Below, one piece after another: positions 5,473 through 6,104 of a DNA stretch of 6,104 bases (within the stretch, counting starts at the first letter, position 1; the number at the start of each line of letters is the position of its first letter). A program made the position numbers and the translations under genes. The DNA comes from DATGLE01 sp035294325 (GTDB lineage: Bacteria; Chloroflexota; Ktedonobacteria; Ktedonobacterales; Ktedonobacteraceae): assembly GCA_035294325.1 (NCBI GenBank), contig DATGLE010000281.1, positions 1 to 6,104 on the forward strand, given 5' to 3'. The notes below the pieces were generated by a model that was not told the DNA's origin, did no database searches, and saw only the letters and a program-made list of their open reading frames with translations.

Positions 5473-6104
5473 GAGAACTTCTTTCTCCTTGGCGATGAAG
5501 AGGATGTGGGAGCCGGTGGCAGCGGTTGGGTTGGCCCCTCCCTTCCCGGCTGCCAGTTCTGGGCAGACGTGCCCCCGTCGGGAACAGGGGCAAATGCCTT
5601 GCTCCACTGCTGCCAGGCCGCCTCACTGGTCGCGAGCATACTGCCAATGGCGAGGGCAAAGAGAATCACGACCAGCACCCCTGCAAGCGCAAGCGTCCAG
5701 GCGGCGTTGGAAAGCTGTGGCGTCCAGGAGTTGAGGAGCGTATCGGCCAGGACAAACAGGCAGGCGCTCCCTCCCACCACCGTGCTCATCCACAACACAA
5801 AGCGAGGAGCAAGGCGGCTCTGGCCTCCCCGGCCAACCATCTGCGGCGCACCCCGCAAGGCGACAAACAGATCAATGAAGAGAAACAAAGTCGCCAGCAC
5901 AAAAAACATCGTGATGCTTGCCAGTGTGATGTTGTAGACATTATTCGCCAGTTCTGCTGGTTGACCCAGACCAGGCACGAGTGGGGTCAGGCCGTAAATG
6001 AGCAGGAGAATGGAGAGCGCCACCAGCGTTTGCAGCCAGAGCGCAGCCACCGGCACGCGATCCCGCGACAGACGCCCCAACCGCGCAGGCAGTCGCCCGT
6101 CAAT
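5469..6104 (-). CDS. APC-superfamily permease, C-terminal part (5' end outside window)
   Basis: The frame is open from the right edge (reading IDGRLPARLGRLSRDRVPVAAL) to a TGA at 5471-5469, giving 211 residues. The opening DGRLPARLGRLSRDRVP matches LDRRLPAVVSKVNKNRVP (residues 326-342) of the complete permease at 1603-3132, so about 320-330 N-terminal residues are missing. Four hydrophobic segments follow, as in the last four helices of the other copy. The protein ends in a polar tail of about 40 residues rich in Pro, Ser and Thr and finishing in basic SPRRKKFS. A TTG at 6080 is an internal Leu codon, not a start. The stop overlaps the ligase start, which ties transport and ligation closely. 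The substrate is unknown; an amine or amino acid used by the ligase is likely. Confidence 0.85.
   Translation of the reverse strand: MDGRLPARLGRLSRDRVPVAALWLQTLVALSILLLIYGLTPLVPGLGQPAELANNVYNITLASITMFFVLATLFLFIDLFVALRGAPQMVGRGGQSRLAPRFVLWMSTVVGGSACLFVLADTLLNSWTPQLSNAAWTLALAGVLVVILFALAIGSMLATSEAAWQQWSKAFAPVPDGGTSAQNWQPGREGPTQPLPPAPTSSSSPRRKKFS
5485..5490 (-). promoter_or_regulatory. Candidate Shine-Dalgarno for the ligase
   Basis: AAGGAG on the minus strand lies twelve bases before the ATG at 5472, inside the end of the permease gene. The spacing is slightly long, but the ATGA overlap would allow coupled re-initiation. Confidence 0.5.

Noticed and set aside
5473..5607. N-terminal extension of the ligase to 5607
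   Set aside because: The extra 45 residues resemble no GS domain and are the out-of-frame reading of the permease tail. The ATG at 5472 has an ATGA overlap and starts where the family begins.
4585..5937. A 450-codon plus-strand open frame opposite the ligase and partial permease
   Set aside because: It spans two clearly homologous minus-strand genes, has no recognisable domain or ribosome site, and is explained by codon bias making the antisense frame open.
1..6104. tRNA, rRNA, riboswitch, CRISPR or insertion sequence
   Set aside because: No cloverleaf, direct-repeat array, transposase motif or terminal inverted repeats were recognised on either strand by eye.

Overview
The window carries two convergent gene clusters on a moderately GC-rich bacterial chromosome, with a short gap between their ends (about 1466-1602). 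Genes are tightly packed, with ATGA stop/start overlaps and clear purine-rich Shine-Dalgarno sequences. A type III polyketide synthase, APC-family permeases, a glutamine-synthetase-like ligase and two related UbiE-like methyltransferases together would suit a large-genome soil bacterium such as a Ktedonobacteria-type Chloroflexota or an actinobacterium. That assignment is an impression from protein style, not a proof.

Plus-strand cluster (1-1465): the C-terminal third of a type III polyketide synthase (catalytic His and Asn visible) overlaps by ATGA a 70-residue single-pass membrane protein of unknown function. That gene in turn overlaps a class I SAM-dependent methyltransferase. The simplest reading is a small polyketide locus: the synthase makes a pyrone, resorcinol or similar product, the methyltransferase decorates it, and the membrane peptide may anchor or assist.

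Minus-strand cluster (6104-1603, read right to left): the C-terminal part of an APC-type permease overlaps by ATGA a glutamine-synthetase-family ligase. Next come a second methyltransferase, related to the plus-strand one, and a complete second APC-type permease. The ligase keeps the metal and glutamate/ATP residues of the family. It lacks the ammonium-site Asp motif, has Trp in place of the catalytic-loop Glu (Glu327 in Salmonella GlnA), and lacks the adenylylation Tyr. It is therefore probably a gamma-glutamyl-amine (or amino acid) ligase rather than an ammonia-assimilating enzyme. With two permeases around it, the cluster looks like uptake plus gamma-glutamylation of an amine or amino acid, with a methyltransferase of unknown target.

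The gap between the clusters holds a perfect 10-bp inverted repeat and a weaker hairpin with a T run, both candidate terminators. No RNA genes, CRISPR arrays, insertion sequences or attachment sites were recognised. Promoters of both clusters probably lie outside the window.
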